Under the pieces are notes generated by a model. It searched no databases. It was not told where the DNA came from and worked only from the letters and a program-made list of their open reading frames with translations. Below are positions 5,675-7,302 of a DNA stretch of 7,302 nucleotides, piece after piece. Source of the stretch: Cellulomonadaceae bacterium (GTDB lineage Bacteria > Actinomycetota > Actinomycetes > Actinomycetales > Cellulomonadaceae); assembly GCA_031282935.1 (NCBI GenBank), contig JAITCS010000202.1:1-7302 (forward strand), given 5' to 3'. The translations under genes and the position numbers were made by a program. The first letter of the stretch is position 1. Each line of letters opens with the position of its first letter.

Positions 5675-5679
5675 AAATT

Positions 5680-6000
5680 ATGTGGAATACAGGGCGCAGT
5701 TTTGGAGCCCAAATCATGTGGGTAATGGGCCTTGAAGTGACAATGCCAAACCCATTTGAGTGGGTGGTGCTCATTATTGGCGCCCTTGGTATTCTTGCCT
5801 TAGTGGGCTGGCGGATAAAACAATACCGCGATAAAGGCCGCTGGATAAAGTCGGAAAGCGTTGATCAAATCACCCAAACCGATAAGAGCGGCACCAAGAT
5901 TGGGCGCCTCATGCAAACGGCTGTGATGGCCCGCTATGACATGCCGCTGCCGTCAAAGGACCAGAACAGTCAGCCCGCCATTTTTAGGGTTGACGTGTAG
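5680..6000 (+). CDS. Small single-helix membrane protein of unknown function
   Basis: 106 residues. Residues 1-25 contain several Met and Trp and the segment MPNPFEW. One clear membrane helix follows at about 27-44 (WVVLIIGALGILALVGW), then a basic, polar tail (RIKQYRDKGRWIKSES) and a hydrophilic C-terminus ending FRVDV. The positive charges directly after the helix suggest that the C-terminal tail is cytoplasmic. I do not recognise the family. The perfect AGGAGG and a normal mix of codons argue that it is really translated. It lies 225 bp after the kinase gene and 87 bp before ileS in the same direction. It could be a membrane partner of the kinase, or unrelated. If the ileS leader has a T-box stem I, that stem would have to overlap the 3' end of this gene. 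Confidence 0.75.
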   Translation: MWNTGRSFGAQIMWVMGLEVTMPNPFEWVVLIIGALGILALVGWRIKQYRDKGRWIKSESVDQITQTDKSGTKIGRLMQTAVMARYDMPLPSKDQNSQPAIFRVDV

Positions 6001-6005
6001 AACGC

Positions 6006-6072
6006 CACGGGGTGGCAAACCGCGCCGGACTGGCGAGTTTTGGGGCGCAACCTCGTGTAGCAAGCACTGAGG
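6006..6072 (+). promoter_or_regulatory. T-box-like antisequestrator/sequestrator switch upstream of ileS
   Basis: CCTCGTG (6051-6057) can pair in two exclusive ways. With CACGGGG (6006-6012) it makes a 7-bp helix (one G-U) that places UGGCAAACC in a bulge, followed by a second helix GCGCC (6022-6026) with GGCGC (6044-6048). With CAC-U-GAGG (6065-6072) it makes a hairpin that hides the GAGGAG ribosome binding site of ileS. GGGGUGGCAAACCGCG resembles the T-box core AGGGUGGNACCGCG, with two extra bases in the bulge. In actinobacteria ileS is the classic target of translational T-boxes, where uncharged tRNA-Ile pairs with UGGN and frees the ribosome site. Against this, the fourth base is C (U expected for the tRNA-Ile ACCA end) and no specifier stem is evident. 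Confidence 0.55.
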
Positions 6073-6087
6073 AGCTAGGGTTGTGCC

Positions 6088-7302
6088 ATGCCTTACCCAT
6101 TGCATAGCAGTCTGTCACAAGGAACGCCAGGCCAGGGCTCCGAGGCCGCCAAGAGCGGCGCCCAGATACCTGCCTCGCCGAATTTGCCTGCGCTGGAAGA
6201 GGCAGTTTTGGCTTATTGGCAGGGCGACAACACTTTCAAGGCATCTTTGGACAAGAATCCGCGCGGCGAAAACGGCAGCAATGAGTTCGTATTCTACGAT
6301 GGGCCACCTTTCGCAAACGGGTTGCCGCATTACGGGCATTTATTGACTGGATATGCGAAAGATGTGGTGCCACGGTATCAGACTATGCGCGGCAAGCGCG
6401 TTGATAGAAGGTTTGGTTGGGACACTCACGGTTTGCCTGCCGAACTTGAGGCCATGCGGCAGTTGGGCATTAAAACCAAAGAGGACATTTTAGAAGTTGG
6501 CATTGATAAGTTCAACGAAATTTGCCGACAAGCGGTTTTGAAATACACTGCGGAATGGCAAGACTATGTGACTCGCCAAGCTCGGTGGGTGGATTTCGAG
6601 AACGACTACAAAACCATGAACCTTGAGTACATGGAGTCCATCATGTGGGGTTTCAAACAACTCTGGGATAAGGGTTTGGTTTATGAAGGTTTCCGGGTGC
6701 TGCCGTATTGCTGGAATGATCAGACCCCGCTGTCGAACCACGAATTGCGCATGGACGATGAGGTTTATCAAGACCGGAAAGACCCTGCCGTAACCGTTGG
6801 CTTCAAACTGACCTCTGGAACCACAGATGGCCGTGTCGCCGCTGGGGATCTCGCCCTCATTTGGACCACAACGCCTTGGACCCTACCCGCGAACTTGCTG
6901 GTGGCTGTCGGGGCCGACATTGACTACGTTGTGGTGGAATCCTCCAAGCCCACCGGGCAACCGCAGCACTACATTCTGGCCGAAGCTCGCCTGCAAAATT
7001 ACGCCAAGGAATTGCTGGACGAATTTCCTTCCACTGAGGTGCAAAGCCGGGACCCGAATGGATCAAATGGTGATACAAAGAGCGATCTGGAAAACGCCGG
7101 AATTGAATCACAGATTGTCGCCCGCCTAAAAGGCGAGGATTTAGTTGGCCTCACCTATCAACCCGCTTTCTCGTACTACGAAAACGACCCGATAACCCAA
7201 AATGCTTATCGAATTGTGAGCGCGGACTATGTTACCACCACCGATGGTTCGGGTTTGGTACACACCGCACCGGCCTTTGGGGAGGACGACAAAGCGACCA
7301 GT
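6088..7302 (+). CDS. ileS: Isoleucyl-tRNA synthetase, N-terminal 405 residues (runs off right edge)
   Basis: IleS charges tRNA-Ile with isoleucine in the cytosol. The first 405 residues are present without a stop. The class I signature is [12 protein letters not shown], with the HIGH variant HYGH at residues 81-84, followed by [15 protein letters not shown] and [17 protein letters not shown], all typical of IleS rather than ValRS or LeuRS. The CP1 editing domain begins in the second half ([18 protein letters not shown]) and reaches [15 protein letters not shown] at the edge. The KMSKS loop and tRNA-binding region lie outside. The N-terminus has a roughly 30-residue variable extension starting MPYPLHSS. 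Start choice: ATG 6088 has AGGG seven bases before it, while the stronger GAGGAG (6069-6074) is seven bases before an in-frame TTG at 6082, so the protein may be two residues longer. Translation is likely controlled by the leader hairpins at 6006-6072. Confidence 0.96.
   Translation, partial: MPYPLHSSLSQGTPGQGSEAAKSGAQIPASPNLPALEEAVLAYWQGDNTFKASLDKNPRGENGSNEFVFYDGPPFANGLPHYGHLLTGYAKDVVPRYQTMRGKRVDRRFGWDTHGLPAELEAMRQLGIKTKEDILEVGIDKFNEICRQAVLKYTAEWQDYVTRQARWVDFENDYKTMNLEYMESIMWGFKQLWDKGLVYEGFRVLPYCWNDQTPLSNHELRMDDEVYQDRKDPAVTVGFKLTSGTTDGRVAAGDLALIWTTTPWTLPANLLVAVGADIDYVVVESSKPTGQPQHYILAEARLQNYAKELLDEFPSTEVQSRDPNGSNGDTKSDLENAGIESQIVARLKGEDLVGLTYQPAFSYYENDPITQNAYRIVSADYVTTTDGSGLVHTAPAFGEDDKATS

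Larger units (their letters stand above)
5455..5679. other. Non-coding spacer between kinase and small membrane protein gene
   Basis: I see no response-regulator coding remnant here on the plus strand. The spacer holds a TGGCGCCA palindrome (5531-5538), a 4-bp CGCC-CATA-GGCG hairpin (5506-5517) followed by GTTTA, the hairpin at 5542-5560, and the promoter and ribosome-binding signals of the next gene. Confidence 0.6.

Noticed and set aside
5885..5910. Ultrashort T-box stem I with an Ile codon (AUU in a CCA/TGG hairpin loop)
   Set aside because: The stem is only three pairs plus an interrupted outer GGC/GCC, it lies within coding sequence, and similar hairpins arise by chance.

Overview
The window looks like chromosomal DNA of a mid-to-high GC actinobacterium, probably of the Actinomycetaceae or a relative. 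The evidence is a DUF3097 protein (a family essentially confined to actinobacteria), two PspC-domain membrane proteins facing each other as in the corynebacterial EsrISR locus, start sites of the leaderless TANNNT-N7-ATG type, and GuaA and IleS proteins that read like actinobacterial ones. The family placement is recall-based inference. No mobile element, CRISPR array, tRNA or rRNA was seen.

Layout. (1) 1-231, minus: the N-terminal 77 residues of a DUF3097 protein, running off the left edge. (2) 232-471: a divergent spacer with two GC-rich inverted repeats, a 14-bp palindrome and leaderless-type promoters for both neighbours. (3) 472-2028, plus: guaA, complete. (4) 2029-4012, minus: an operon-like membrane cluster, in transcription order a 173-residue PspC protein, a 381-residue protein (N-terminal 11-residue repeats, charged segment, three membrane helices, LiaF-like C-terminal domain) and an 85-residue two-helix protein. 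The first two are probably halves of one protein separated by a -1 frame change at a U5-stop site. (5) 4013-4146: divergent promoter region with three ACCC(T/C)GATT direct repeats. (6) 4147-5454, plus: a PspC-type sensor histidine kinase with no response regulator next to it. (7) 5455-5679: non-coding. (8) 5680-6000, plus: a 106-residue single-helix protein of unknown function. (9) 6001-6087: a leader that can form two mutually exclusive hairpins resembling the 3' half of a translational T-box. (10) 6088-7302, plus: ileS, the first 405 residues.

How the parts work together. The central block (3491-5454) resembles a cell-envelope stress module: a PspC membrane protein opposite a PspC-histidine kinase, both able to be controlled from the repeats between them. 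guaA (GMP synthesis) and ileS (isoleucyl-tRNA charging) are housekeeping genes; the ileS leader suggests control by uncharged tRNA-Ile, although no specifier stem was found.

Best candidates for something new: the split PspC gene, which has an SD-like GGAGGT, a U5-UAG slip site and an 11-residue repeat that continues in frame upstream of the first ATG; and the T-box-like switch immediately behind a coding region, with no room for a stem I unless it overlaps that gene.
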